Shown here in pieces: positions 41,461 to 54,303 of a DNA stretch of 64,000 nt. The DNA lies in the NCBI RefSeq assembly GCF_963855985.1, contig NC_087093.1, positions 6,517,501 through 6,581,500 of the forward strand, read 5' to 3'. This DNA is from Ostrinia nubilalis. Taxonomy: Eukaryota; Arthropoda; Insecta; Lepidoptera; Crambidae. The translations under genes and the position numbers were made by a program. The notes beneath the pieces were generated by a model. The model made no database searches and had not been told where the DNA came from. It worked only from the letters and a program-made list of their open reading frames with translations. Numbering within the stretch: the first letter of the stretch is position 1; every line of letters starts with the position of its first letter.

Positions 41461-44400
41461 AAGGGATTTGCTTCCTTCTATGTTATATGTATAGAAATGG
41501 TGAGTAGTGGCTAAAGGTAAAACCTATAAAACTTACATTAATCAATAAATAAAACGCAAAGATATGAATCATTTATAAATATTATTCGTAAATATAGGTC
41601 GAATGTGGTACAATTAAAATCAGAGGAAATATTTGTATCAATTTCATATAAAAAAAGGAAACATCCAAGCAGTATTTTCTACACTTTATCATAAGGTATC
41701 TTAGTACATCAACGGTAAAAATATGTTTACAACTATATAGGAACTTGAGCTTAATAGAAACGGGGTAATGATGTTACTGATTAACATAGAAAATGTAACT
41801 TACCTAATGAGCATGTATAGGTAGTTTTTTCAGCGACAGAAAACCCCATTGCTAATGATCAGGTTCTTAAGAAACTTAATGAAACTCTACAAAATTAATC
41901 ATCTATTTGAACCAAGCACTTAAAATAAATGCAGTTTAACTGAATTTTTAAAAGTCATAAATCGAAAATAATACAATATTAGAAAAACCTAATAACACTA
42001 AATATTAGAAATGCGATAGAGTGTAGAAAATAGAAATATTGATTAGATGATGCATAAAACCAATAAAACACGCACACTATACCAAAAATCGTGTTGGTTA
42101 AATCTTTGTGTGCTACTCTAGATAAAATTGATCAGTACCTATTTTATTGTTATTTAAAAAGTCTATTATGTATAAAAATATTAAAATGTATGTAAATGTC
42201 AAACAGGTTTGTGAATTAAATGTAAATGTCTGGTGGTGGGATATTCAAGTAGTTCCCAATGGTTCAATTTAATATTTTAATAAAAATAACTTCGAAATAG
42301 AGTAAGATGTTTACAAATGACTCGAGAATCGAGATATTTCCTCACACATTGTCTGAATTTTCGAAGTTTATGAAATAAATAATAAAATATTCATAAACTA
42401 TGCATATTTTTGTGTAACAAATGTTTTATTGGTTTTTGCGTAATGTGTCATACTATAAAGTCGCTTGATTAAGCATACAGATGATTATCCTTTACAAACT
42501 AATTAATAAGAAATAACCATTTTAATACTTTAAGACATAAATAATAACACATTTTAAACAATTTAACTTGCTTTCTTTGACTTAAAATCTCTTATTACTA
42601 TTTTGACTACACTAATAGTATAACCAAGTCCGTTATGTTACATTGTTAACTATCCTAGACTGACATAATGTAAAAGGCGGTAGGCAGACAACTCCTTACA
42701 ATTACAGACTCAGGAACAGAGTGCGGATGAGCTCTAAACATTCATTAGAGCTTCCATCTAAAATATCAGTTATTGTGAATTGGATATTAAAGATATTGGT
42801 ATTTAGCACTATGTACTGGTGGCAAATGTGTTTGTGAGACAAAGTAAGAACTGGACTTACTATTTATCGAAATGCAGATAAACAACCAACTGTTCCTAAG
42901 TTTGATATCAATATCAAATGTGCAGGGACCATGAACAAGCACTGTATTAAGTATTTAATTAGTGCTTTTAACAAAGTAAAATGTAAATCGATGGCTTCTG
43001 TGCATAATGAGTTATCTAAAAATATCTTTTTAGGGTTTTAGATCTATCCAATGTACAAACATCAACAAATTCGTCTAAAATATGATAAACATGATTTTCA
43101 TTATGCGAACGGCGTCCAGCGATCTGTATTTATCAATTCTACTATCAAATTTTACACTACGGCCCTGTGACATTGTCTAGTTTATGTTTAACTACACTCT
43201 TTGAAACTTAAACACCGGCGCCATTCAGAAGTTACTTGTCCTCACACATTTGTTATGTAGCTGACAAAGTATACTTAGGAGCCATCGACATTTCCTTCAT
43301 CTAATCTATACACAAGATAACTTTACAATTTTCCGAAAATTCCGCTTTAACTTTACATTAAATTAATCTTAACCCAGACCTAAATTTTGTGACATTTTCT
43401 TTGGTTATTTTACACAGAATCACATGGGTAGTTCAAAAAAACTTAAATTATGTAACAGAAAATGTAAGAAAATATAGGTCTAGTACATAAAAGAGACAGC
43501 TTTCTTATCTTAACAGTGGGAATGTGGGTTGAATCAAATATTTTTTATAAACCAGTAAATTGTAAATATAATATTTATTTTCAGATTTTATAGTTGTCTG
43601 AGTGAGCAATACTTCTGTCAACCCGCATTTAAAACGGACTCTAATGTCGTGACGTCGTAAGCCTATCTAAGGGCTGCGGAACCGGACGCATATCATAAAA
43701 GACTTGTTCAACTGAACTGAAAACAATAAGATAGCTATACCACACCTAGTATACTGACGCTGTACCTACCGGTACTACAGTAGCAAGCTTTACAACACTT
43801 GTAACTTACAATAATTGAAAATGTGAGAGCCCAAATCTATCAGAATCAAGGAAAACAATTGGTATATACCGTTTAGGGTACATTGGACTACAAAAGTATT
43901 AAACCTGCCTCTTTCAATGTTAAGACTGAAGCTCTAACCAGCCGGTTTCTGAGCTAGGCGTTCAAAATCAACGGTTTGTCTCGCGACGCTTAGATAGTCT
44001 GCTGTGATTGGTCGACGAGACTCATATCGACCAATCAGAGCAGTAAACAGTCACTTAACGAGCTGTTGATTTTTATCGCATAGTTCAGAAACCGGCGGTA
44101 AATATGACACAATGACATGTTAAATGCAAAATAAATAATACATTTTATCACACCACATTACAAAGTAAGCATTAGATTATAGATCCAACAGATATAAGGA
44201 GATTCCTAATTTTTCTCAAGCATTTATGTCATGATTGATTAATTAACACTTCTTAAAACCAAGAATGATTCCCGAAGACTGAATCTCCGTAAGTCTGGCG
44301 GATCGTTTTAACACCTAATACTAGATTAGTATAACGACAACGTACATACACATAAATAGCTACTTGAACGGAACACACGCACGCACACATTAAGACTACC

Positions 44401-46011
44401 AATATGGTGGCTCGACCTAGCGTAACTTAATAATGAATAAATGATCAGTCTTAAAAAATTCATGACCCCATGTGGATCGCGGCACTGTCTCTGTAAATAA
44501 TACATCGTGTTGATCCACTCTGTTGCTGAGTCGAACTTAAAACATATACACTTACGAGAGAAGGAAATATTAACAAAAAAGCACTGCTGGTTAAATTTTC
44601 AACAAAAAAAGACAGCACATTAAAGCGAACAATAATTAAATCACTGTTAAGCGTTATATTACCTAAATAATGGATCCGTGAAAAATCCATAAAACACAAG
44701 TCATCAGTAATGAAATACCTTCACTACTTGTGGACTTATTGAGTTGATGATTAGATCATCACTCGTTTAATAGTACTTTACCCTATGCCTCAGTAAATTT
44801 AATTAAATGACTTATTGAAACATTTCGCATGTCAAATTTTAATGAAAGATAGGTTCACTTATTCTGAGACCTAACTGTAAACTCCCCATATTCTATATTA
44901 AGAGGATTTCATAAAAATGCTCATTATTTTAAGCAATACATAATTTATACTAATCTGTTTATTTGAATATTATAATAACCCATGCTGCAATTAACTATAA
45001 TTATAAGGGTTCCTCCATTAACTAAGTTGGAGTACCCAATAACATGGAATGCTCTAAAATCTGATTTCTATCAGTATTAATGAGTAATATTCAAATAGCC
45101 AATAATTTTCTAATGTCAAGTATAAAGTAGCAATCAGTAAACTGGAAATTTTAATACAAACAAATAAGCAGGGTCACTGGTATAAGAACATACATTCATA
45201 ACCATTAATTGTTACTAATCTACAGTAATCTTCTATATAACTTATTATTTATTATGGAGGATTCTGCTATTTACATCAAGTAAATATTTACTTTTGTAAT
45301 TGAGTAAAAGTAAGTCAATGACGTCTTGTAGCCGCATGCCTACACAATCCTTACCTAATTAGTTATTCATAACTGTTAGTTGACTAAAACCTTTAAAATT
45401 GATTATAATCACATCATCTGATGATTAATAATATTGCTGCCACATTATACACAAACAACCATTTCCTATCAAACTCATTATGCATTATATTGCTTCCATA
45501 ATCTTTGTTTTTTTTTAACTGAATGTCTTGTTTGATTGTTATGTAGTATAAAAATTATCACAAAGCTAATATTACCAAATATTTAATTAAATTCCCCTAA
45601 TTTCTACTTGTTTTATCTTCGCTAGAAACGTCGTTAAATAATATTGGCACGCGGCACACTTCATACCAATAACCTTACTCAAGTCAGTCATTCCCCAGTT
45701 TGTTGAGTAACATTAAGCCCACATCATTATGGCTAACAATCCAACAATTATAATAATTGAATTTGAGACTAAACTAAGCACAGCGCCAAACGACGTATGC
45801 AACAACGCATCCTGATACGGCTAACTCCTACCATTCTGAATTTGACTTCAACGCGTAAAAAAATAAACAAAGACGCAGACTTATCGATTCGTCACTTTGG
45901 AAAAGAGAACTAAATAACTAAAATTTAAAACTATATTCGAGGAGGGTCAGGAGAGCTCGCCCTGCACAAGCAAAAATACGAGCTGAAAAGTCCGAGACAC
46001 GTTTAACGCAA
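41461..46011 (-). other. probable long 3' UTR and downstream flank of AP-4/cropped
   Basis: 4.5 kb of AT-rich sequence, free of the TIR elements that crowd the rest of the window apart from one MITE. Many TTTATT motifs (AATAAA on the minus strand) are present, so no single cleavage site can be picked. Low repeat content next to the stop codon suggests a conserved regulatory 3' UTR; this is inference. Confidence 0.35.
43941..44096. mobile_element. 156-bp MITE
   Basis: The ends GCCGGTTTCTGA and its complement enclose an interior with a further palindrome around GATTGGTCGACGAGA/ATCGACCAATC. It lies within the probable 3' UTR/flank of AP-4. Confidence 0.65.
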
Positions 46012-48694
46012 TCACGAGTGCTTCACGACTATGACGCCGGGCCGCGGCGGCGGCGCGCGCTCCGCCTTCTTCGTCAGCGCCAGCGGCGCCTCGCCGCCCT
46101 CCTCGCGGAACAGGTGGTCGCCCTCCAGGTGGCGGATGGCCTCCACGATGGTCTCGAGGTTCTGCCGGCTCGTGTTCGGGTTGTACAGGCGGCTCGGGGG
46201 CTCGTGCGCCGCCTCGGGCAGCATCTCCACCTCCACGCGGGGCTCCGCCTTGATGGCCGCCTCCAGGAGAGGCGCCGCCGTCGAGGCCGGCTCCGCGACG
46301 GGCGCCGGCTCCGCGTCGTCTTTCTCGAGCTTGCAGTCCGAAACGTTGGTTTGATCGAAGTGGATCACGGGGCGAGGCATTTCTCTCCCGTCCGGATATT
46401 GATTTTCCAACGTGTGTAGACGCTCCTCGAGTAATCGACGCAATCGCCGCTCCCGTTCAAGTTGGACCCGCACGTCTCCGCTCTCTGCATCTTTTTTCTG
46501 AGGAACGCTCGTTACTGTTATGACAGCCACGGGTTCAGGAGACCGAGAGTTGGCTAAAGCGTCGTCCGTAGAATCGGGTATAATGGTAGGAGTCGTGACG
46601 TGAGTGAGTATTTCACTTTTTCTTTTCTTTAACGGAATTTCTCCTCCTTCATGTTGATTCAGAAGTCTTTTTAGCTGGCAATTTTGAGATAGAAGTCTCG
46701 TTTTTTCTTGTTCCAAAGAGTAAATGTATTCGGCGGTTTGTTGCAGAATAGCAGCCTGTAAATTGAAATTAAGAATTTATAAAAAACTGATTTTTAATCT
46801 TTGTATATCAATGAACAAAAAATTCCAATTATTACTATTAGCTCATACATCGACATAAGTCTTGCTGAACTAATGTCAGAAGGTATGTCGAAACTAAAAA
46901 TAATACCTAAGATGAAAAGTTCTAACTTTATGCTTAATATTTGAATTTATTTATTTATAATTACTTACTTTGCTTAGCTTTTCTCCTTCATGTCGAGGCA
47001 ACAATGTGCGTAATGCCTGAAACCCAGCATTGATGCTTTGCATGCGCCTGCGCTCATTGCTGTTAGCAATCTCTCGACGAATTCTTTTTTCTGCTTCCAT
47101 TGTTTTTCTCCCAGGTGCGGAATGTTTTTCGCCCCTAGAACAATGTAACTTTAGATAAATAAACAGTAACTATAAAATGAAATGACTATTGTGAGAAGTA
47201 CTATAAGTATTTATAGATGAATACTGCCAGAAAAGTCATAATCTATTTAAAAAAATAAAGTGAGCAATACATATTATTTTCCCAACATTAATTTGTTTCT
47301 GATGATAAACCTATTTCACATTTTATGCAAATTAATTAGTTATTATTTTAGTAACTATGAGAAACTATTTAAGTTAAAATTTTTTTTTTACTGCAGCCTC
47401 ATGCGACCGCTTAAGGTTTGATAGGTAAAGGTTATAGTTAAACTTTTATAAATATTAAAACACCCCTTTTGTTGGTTTTTTATAAAGTTTGACTAATAAT
47501 TTGTCATACCATTTCGTTGGTATGATCTCAAATTAACCTTTCCTATTTACGGAATTTGTAAAGTATGTCATCATTAAATTACGATTAATTTCATGAATAG
47601 AACAGGAGATCAATTACAATAAATAAATTACACTATCCAAAGTATCCAAACAGATGAATTTAATCAAAATTCAAAGCAAACATTTAATAATACATATCCA
47701 CATTCTTGTAACTCTTATAATAATCATTCAGATCCATTTTCTGCTACTTATCATAACTATAGTATTTAAAAAAATTGTTTTTAGAAATAGGCCTGGGTAC
47801 GGTTTAAAACTTTGTATTTGAGGCACAATAAGGAAATAATATACTCTACCATAAATGATAAGTCTTGCTTATGCATGTCTATATAAATAAAACTTTCTTC
47901 CAGGAACCAAAATGGACGGATGCAGGCAATACTTAACATTTTGTATGCCTATACATATATCCTTATTGATAAATAAATATAATTACACATTAAAATGAGA
48001 TTATGAGCACTAAACAATGTGCCAAACATTGGTATTTTATTATGGCATTTTAATTTATTTTAGGTTACATAAATATTTAAATAAATAAATAACTGGGATA
48101 TGAGTTCTTGGCAACCCTGTGACTGTGACAGGTATTTCCACAACTATTTCAAAATTATTATGGTACAATTATGTATGTTTGTTGCTTTTTTATAAATGAT
48201 AAAATTAAGCTTTTGCTCACACATGGATATTATCAGGCTATTGTATAGTCTCGGAAAATCAACAATAGTTGCAACATAAATAGTAAATACCTAAAATGAA
48301 CATAATGAATGAAGTATTTACGCGAAATGATACATGTGTTGTGTATGATAGTAAGCTTTATCGCAACAGTAAAGTAGGGGCGCATACTACGCCTATTTGA
48401 TTTGACCAAACATGGCGGCACAACAGCTGACTACAAACCGGCACGAAGCGCGACTGCAGTCATATGGTCATGATAATCTTGTCTTTCGTACAAAAAACAT
48501 TGGAATTAGAATTTTCATAGTAAACAAATACAATATTTGAGCTGTAAACGCATCAGATATGAAGATTTAAGACAAAATACGCGGCCACGCCGGGTGTATC
48601 CATACCTGGTAAAAGCGTGATCAGATGCCTCCTCTTCGTACAAGTTGTAATCTTCTACTTCTAGCAAACAAACATCATTATCGTGTAATGACAT
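46012..48694 (-). CDS. crp: transcription factor AP-4 / cropped (bHLH-leucine zipper), three coding exons
   Basis: Exons 48694-48606, 47134-46969 and 46755-46012 join in frame through GT/AG sites (ACCAG|gtatgg, ctag|GGGC, AAA|gtaagt, acag|GCT) to give 332 residues. The N-terminus is short and acidic. The bHLH (about residues 45-100) includes RRIRREIANSNERRRMQSIN, then GFQALRTLLPRHEGEKLSKA and AAILQQTAEYIYSLEQEKTR leading into a leucine zipper. ANSNERRRMQSINAGFQ is diagnostic of AP-4. A second coiled segment VQLERERRLRRLLEERL lies about residue 145. The C-terminal third is Ala/Pro/Glu-rich, GC-rich and ends RPGVIVVKHS. AP-4 homodimers bind the E-box CAGCTG; Drosophila cropped acts in tracheal branching and cell growth. 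The GC-rich last exon contrasts with its AT-rich surroundings. Confidence 0.95.
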
Positions 48695-49326
48695 AACTCA
48701 GGTGCACTAATTATGTGTTTTTAAGGATGCTTCATCTAAACTGCACTGAATTTTAAGCACAAAATAGCAAATGTGTAATCACAAGAACCACAATGGCGGG
48801 AAATGACAATGACTTCAGTCAGGTGACGCTTCGCGAATTTTGGATTGTACAAGTAGAGTTCACACTGTTTTCACTTTTCACCACACTTTAATGTAATTGT
48901 TTAGTTTTTTCACCGTGATTTTATATTATTTAAATGCAGAGTACTATTACAAACAGAAATTAAATTGGAGGGAGTCAAGGGCAACACGACATCGATGCTC
49001 CATGCATAGACTACAACCATAGACAACAGACAACTTACACCCCTCTCCCGCCCTGCCATACCTCGACGGTACTCTATGCTTGCTTTTTGCGCTTTTTGTA
49101 ATGAAGAGGAGAGGAGACGGGTTAATTTATCAGCTTGACCATAACATGTTATTCCTCTGTGTTTAAAAATGAAATAATCTGAAAGCAAGACCTACAAAAT
49201 ATGAATTTTAGTTCTTATTAGTTTCTCATTAGTTATTCGAAACGCAAAAATAATAAAAAATTCGACAATTTTTTTTTTGATTGATGACTCATTATGGATG
49301 ACATCCACGACATAAAATAGGCCCCT
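48695..49326. promoter_or_regulatory. upstream region of AP-4/cropped
   Basis: The 5' UTR and promoter must lie here or further upstream. It contains TTTCCCGCCATTG on the minus strand near 48790-48805 (E2F/YY1-like by eye), but no clear TATA box or initiator. The transcription start is not resolved. Confidence 0.35.
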
Positions 49327-49498
49327 TATAGTTCCAAAATACTGAACTGTCCTATCGATGACATTGACAGCGGGGCGCCACCGTCAATACCGAATCGCTG
49401 GTTCCGATTTTTGCCATGTTGGAAACCATATAGTTGAACGATGGTAGCGCCCCCCTGTCATTGAGTTTGGTGTGACAGTTCAGCGTGGGTCATCTATA
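49327..49498. mobile_element. 172-bp MITE, copy 2
   Basis: Near-identical to 24261-24432, including TATAGTTCCAAAATACTGAA, CGGGGCGCCACCGTCAATAC and the CTATA end. The high similarity of the two copies suggests recent activity. Confidence 0.78.
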
Positions 49499-50829
49499 TC
49501 CATAAAGGCCTCATACACGATTACGATTTCGAAATCGATTCGTACGTATTTTAGGTAGTTAATAAAAAACGGAAGTAATTTAGGAATTAAAACTGTCACG
49601 ATAATTTATAGGGCTGGGGATACTCGGACATTAGATTATATAAGCTTGGACATGTAAATTATGCGTGCGCTGCGATTATTTGTATTATTTTACATTTTCA
49701 TGCATATTTTAATTACTTTCCAACAATTTGAACAAAATAAGTTTTGCCAAGCCAAATCAATGCGAACACATACTTACTTAATAAGAACTTGACAAGTTTC
49801 TTCATCCCCTCCCCAACCCACTGTCGGCAAATGCGCCCAAGTCAATCAAATGGGCTCCTTGTCGACACGGAAGAAGAAGATAGGTTAACCCTTAATCGGG
49901 GAAATAATTTTCCACCGGGCCAGGATGGACAAATTCAATATTCTCCTGAATGATAACACCTAACAATGCCTATCTTACAGAAAAATAAAGACAAAGTTTG
50001 TGTTTTATTTTAGAATTATTATTACATGGAATGCAATAGTATTAACTATTGCTTTTTTTAATTTTTATACTGATGATTTCGCACTTTAATTAAATTTTGA
50101 ATAAAGGGACATTATCTCCCGGTTTTTGATATCAAATTTAAAATCCACGCACAAAACTCACTCAATAATCGGTCTCAGTTTCAATTCCTACACATTCAAA
50201 TTTAAACACTGAATTAAACTTGCTAGTAATTACTTACATAACATAGTTTTTTACAATATCATAAAGTTAATTTTCGCCCTATGGATTCTCGGAACTGGTA
50301 TTCCTGCGTTGAAAAAGAAAATCTCACAGATTGTTAATAAAGTGCTTGTCTAATCGTATTATTGTTATTATTATTTTTTTTATTTTAAAAACTTAATTTT
50401 ATAAAATCGTTTACAACATAATTTTTGTAATAAAATATAAAATCAAGCCGGTGCGAGGGGATAGCGCTTCACACCTATCGATTGAACTCTCATGCTATGT
50501 TCAGCGTTACGCTATTTTTTTTAATGCTTGCTCAAGTTTGTTTACTGGTTGAGTACTTTTAAACAATTCCTAAACTAAGAAAAATCGGTGAAGAACATGC
50601 CTCGGGTTCAATCGGTAGGCATGTTCTGAGAAGTGACCGCGAGAATCGGGTCCTAATATTCACTCGGAATTGGAGCCCATGTTTGTCTATAATCATATTT
50701 TAGCGGGCCACCATAGACTAGGAAGGCGGAAATGGTATCATTATTTTGTCGGTGTATTTTGTCATGATGTTGGCATCATTGAAGCGTCGCAATCTCAAAT
50801 AGACCAATGAAAACACAGGGTCAATTTTG
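49499..50829. other. non-coding, one small inverted repeat
   Basis: At 50594-50627 GAACATGCCT and AGGCATGTTC form a 10-bp inverted repeat around 14 nt. Otherwise no gene, exon or paired repeat is evident. Confidence 0.4.
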
Positions 50830-50958
50830 AATTTGTTTGAGGTGGGGATTGTATGAGCCTGCCGCCATATTGTGTCGGGCTGTGAGTGCATGAAGTGAAA
50901 ATTTCACATTTTACAGTGTAAATTCTTTGTCAATTTATTTCGGATTGAAACTCCTAAA
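50830..50958 (+). promoter_or_regulatory. possible non-coding first exon of a plus-strand gene
   Basis: A stretch with GCCTGCCGCCATATTGTG ends in a good donor, CCTAAAG|GTAAGT at 50958/50959. It could be a distal 5' exon of Akap200 (coding from 58969) or unrelated. There is no transcript evidence. Confidence 0.25.
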
Positions 50959-52220
50959 GGTAAGTCTAATAATAACGTTAGTCTTTTTCATAAATACTTG
51001 ATAACTCTGATAAATATGGTGATTCACGTGTAGATGCCGGTTGGTCCTTTCTAGTCCAGTAAAATCAGTCATTCGACCGACAAAATCGACTGCTCGCCTT
51101 TCGTTTTGGACCAGCGCATTTATTCTGAAAATTCTAGATATCGGATTCATCATATTTGTTATTTACAAGGACCTGGTATTACATGCAGAACAAGTAGATT
51201 GAAATCAATATTTAAAAAAACAATTAAGTTCTAAATCACAACGGTTTCTCTAATTCTGAAGTGCGTTTTTACTTACAAAAATTATTAACTTGAAAATATT
51301 GTGATCTTGATATTATTGTTGATTACTGGTTGTCTTGTGGCTGGCTTTTATGTGTAAGTGATTTTTCAGCCATTCACACAGCCATTGGGAATTCCTTTCT
51401 TTGTGATTACGATGAATCATCTTTATGAGTAACTCTTGACCGAGGGGAGTATAGGGCGACGTACTAAATAGGTACTTAGGCCTACTATCGGGTGGGTATG
51501 CCGCGTTGTTAACTTACGTTACTGTTAATTCCTCTTCCTAAATAGGTATATTACGTCCATATTACTACATGTTAAAATAAATATTACATTGGATTAGTTT
51601 AATAACTTAGGGCAATACAGCTGTGAAAGCTGTGTTCCGTTAAAGTTTCAATGATTGTTTAACAAAAAAGTTAATTCTGTTATCAGTTTCATTCAGTTAT
51701 TATTAGGCGAGGTAGGTACCTACCTACCTAACTCCTAAAGTAGATGGAGTACTATACCGGCTTTCTAATTTACATTAATTACGCCTTCAAGTTTCTACGA
51801 CATCTATTGTTGGTCCTTTTTGTATGCCTCCTGGGAATCTGACCTCAAGTCACGATAGTCTGATAAACTCATATTCTCAACACTATCTCTCACTATCCCC
51901 AGGCCTATATCAAATTCACTATTAAGGTTTTTGGGATATCAATGTAATCGCTTACTACTAGGTAGCTACTATGGAACCCACATAAATTCCATTTGCCCCT
52001 CATTTATTTATAAAACGACAGTTAAATTAATCAAATAATACGTATTACCTACCTACGTCGTGATTTACGATTCAAAACAGTAAATAAACATTTGCTACGA
52101 GCCGTCGGCGTTTTTCGAGACCATCCAGAACACTTGAACCTTTGATGAGATTTCTTATTAGCAATGTTTTACGTAGGTTGTTAGGTAGGTACTACCTACC
52201 TAGCCTACTTACCATTATTG
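50959..52220. other. non-coding, no feature recognised
   Basis: AT-rich sequence with scattered TAGGTACCTACC motifs (51715-51730, 52175-52205). No exon or repeat pair. Confidence 0.35.
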
Positions 52221-53404
52221 TAGGGTAAGTGCGCTAGTTTTCGTCCAATTATCGGAGTTGCCAACTTTGTGATGCGAAATGAATATCTTAAAATACCCTT
52301 ACTCATATGTATCATATGTCATTTTAGTCCTTATATAGTCTACTTTACGTTAATATTATATGACAATAAGTTAATGCCACGGGTTTTTTTATAAAAAATA
52401 TTTTATGCAAAAGAGGCGATTTCACTAGTTTTCGTCCAAAAAAATCAGTTTTCGTCCTAGTTTACGCTAGTTTTCGACCACTGTGTAGAAAAAAGGGTGC
52501 TGTTGAATTATTAACTTAAAACCAATTCTACAATACAGTAACTATGGATTGTAGTATATCATTTGAAAGGTAATTTTGTTAGCTTTCAAATGATATCAAA
52601 AAGATTTAAATAAGTTTCTTACCTAAATTTAGGAAAATATTGCAATAGGTCGAAGGACAAATGGACGAAAACTAATCTACAGGAATAGCTAATTTTGGTT
52701 TTCGTCCACCCCAGTGCTTGCTCATGACGTCATGGACGAAAACACAACAACGTTTAAAGCTGTTTTTTGTTTTCGTCCACATCTTTTTAACGGTTTTCAT
52801 GGGTTTATCACTGTTAAAAAGTGGACGTAAACTAAAATGTTTAATGTAATAGCAATAAAGATCATATTGGAAGAAAAAACATTGTATTTTGTAGGTCCAT
52901 TGAAGTAAAATGATTATTAAAAATATTAACTAGGTGTCAGGGTTTCCGTCCACGTGGACGAAAACCAAAATCCTGCAAAATTGTTATGCTAGTATTAGTC
53001 CACTTAATTATCTAAGATTTCTATACAAAAACTTTAATAAACCCTTAAAATAGTGTTTATTATGCTAATAATTAGACATACGTGCCAAAAACATTACGTA
53101 AAGTAGCTAAAACAGTAATTAAACATATCATGAAAGTTCCCTACCGGCACGTTTTTTTTCTAACTTGACGACGTTTTCCATTCACCTGTGTGCAGCAGCA
53201 ACTTCCGTAGATTTTTTTGGAGTTATTACTTGTCAAATTACATTTTCATGCAGGCAGAACTGTTACTTAGATATTATAGATTGTAACAAGTCCAAACTTG
53301 CACGGAAAGTTAGGTTTGTATTCTAATTTTCCGTATTTGTTTGTGGCAAGTCGGTCAAATGGACGAAAACAGGAGCTGGACGGAAAACCGGCGCAATTAC
53401 CCTA
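52221..53404. mobile_element. 1180-bp TIR element with ~13 dispersed GTTTTCGTCCA motifs
   Basis: TA at 52221-52222 and 53403-53404 flank 52223-53402. The ends are inverted: GGGTAAGTGCGCTAGTTTTC and, read from the right, GGGTAATTGCGCCGGTTTTC. The motif GTTTTCGTCC(A) or its complement recurs at about 52237, 52428, 52448, 52470 (variant), 52663, 52698, 52733, 52769, 52821 (variant), 52942 (variant), 52955, 53361 and 53379 (variant), in both orientations. At 52942-52965 two copies abut head-to-head around CCACGTGG. No ORF. The motif array probably binds a transposase. Confidence 0.8.
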
Positions 53405-53591
53405 ACTAATTCATTACACATTCTAATTTAGTCAATAACACGTTGTTATCATCAATCGATCATGTAAACAATAATTAATAACATTCCCATTATGTTTTAA
53501 TGAACTTCCGTGCGAAATATCCCACTTTAGAATACTTACCTGTCATTCAGTCAGTAAGTTGTAGAAGGTAGCTGTTATAATTATTGGTTAC

Positions 53592-53785
53592 TAGCTTTTG
53601 CCCGCGGCTTCACCCGCGTGAAATTTCGTTTGTCACAGATCGTCATAAATTATTATAAGTTATTCTGGGTTATAAACAATAATACTGTAAAGTTTCATCA
53701 AAATCCGTTTAGTAGTTTTTGTGTGAAAGAGTAACAAACGTCCTGACATCCAAACTTTCGCATTTATAATATTAGTAGGATGATA
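53592..53785 (-). repeat. lepidopteran Helitron-like dispersed repeat, minus orientation
   Basis: ACTAGCTTTTGCCCGCGGCT, then CACCCGCGTGAAATTTC, CATCAAAATCCGTTTAGTAG and CATTTATAATATTAGTAGGA. This is the reverse orientation of the family at 36113-36360, diverged. Confidence 0.6.
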
Positions 53786-54090
53786 CCAGAACATGAAATA
53801 CTTATCAAAATAAAAATAATGGTGCACCAACTTCTTGGTGATCATTAATTATCTAGCTTATACTGTTAAATTAATGAGCTCAAGCTGATAGCTGAGCGCA
53901 GAATCATAAATGTCGTCCGCGTGCGCGGTTCTGACGGTCGAAGTCCAACACAGAAGATGATGAGTTAAGATATCGTACTGATTTCAACTTCAATGTCTTT
54001 CAAAAAACAACAAGACAGGGACAATACTCCTGAAAATATAGAAAGTATGAAAAAAAAATCCATGCGCGCTTTCTTCATAGAGGAGCTATC
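53786..54090. other. non-coding, no feature recognised
   Basis: Short spacer between the dispersed repeat and the coding-like patch. No repeat pair or exon is clear. Confidence 0.3.
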
Positions 54091-54303
54091 ATGTTCAATG
54101 TCACGATGGCGCCGCGCCACACGTTTAGATACCTACCACATCAGACAATACAAGTCGAAGAATGTTAAAAATAAAATCAGCAGGACAAAGTCAATTCATA
54201 GCAGCTTCTTTCATATTCAATCAAGACGACGAGAAGACCTTGGAAGTATACGTTGCGGGCGATACATTCGAACTTTCGGGGGCCTTCAAGGACGAATTAC
54301 CTA
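54091..54303 (+). pseudogene. unrecognised coding-like relic
   Basis: From 54091 one frame reads MFNVTMAPRHTFRYLPHQTI and stops. In another frame from 54186 it reads QSQFIAASFIFNQDDEKTLE, then VYVAGDTFELSGAFKDELPT and a stop. An AG at 54182-54183 could be an acceptor, so an isolated exon is possible. The composition is protein-like, unlike neighbouring intergenic DNA. I do not recognise the family. Confidence 0.3.

Noticed and set aside
46018..46419. Plus-strand 133-residue Arg-rich ORF, and another at 46031-46354
   Set aside because: Both are antisense shadows of the GC-rich last exon of AP-4; no splice or start support.
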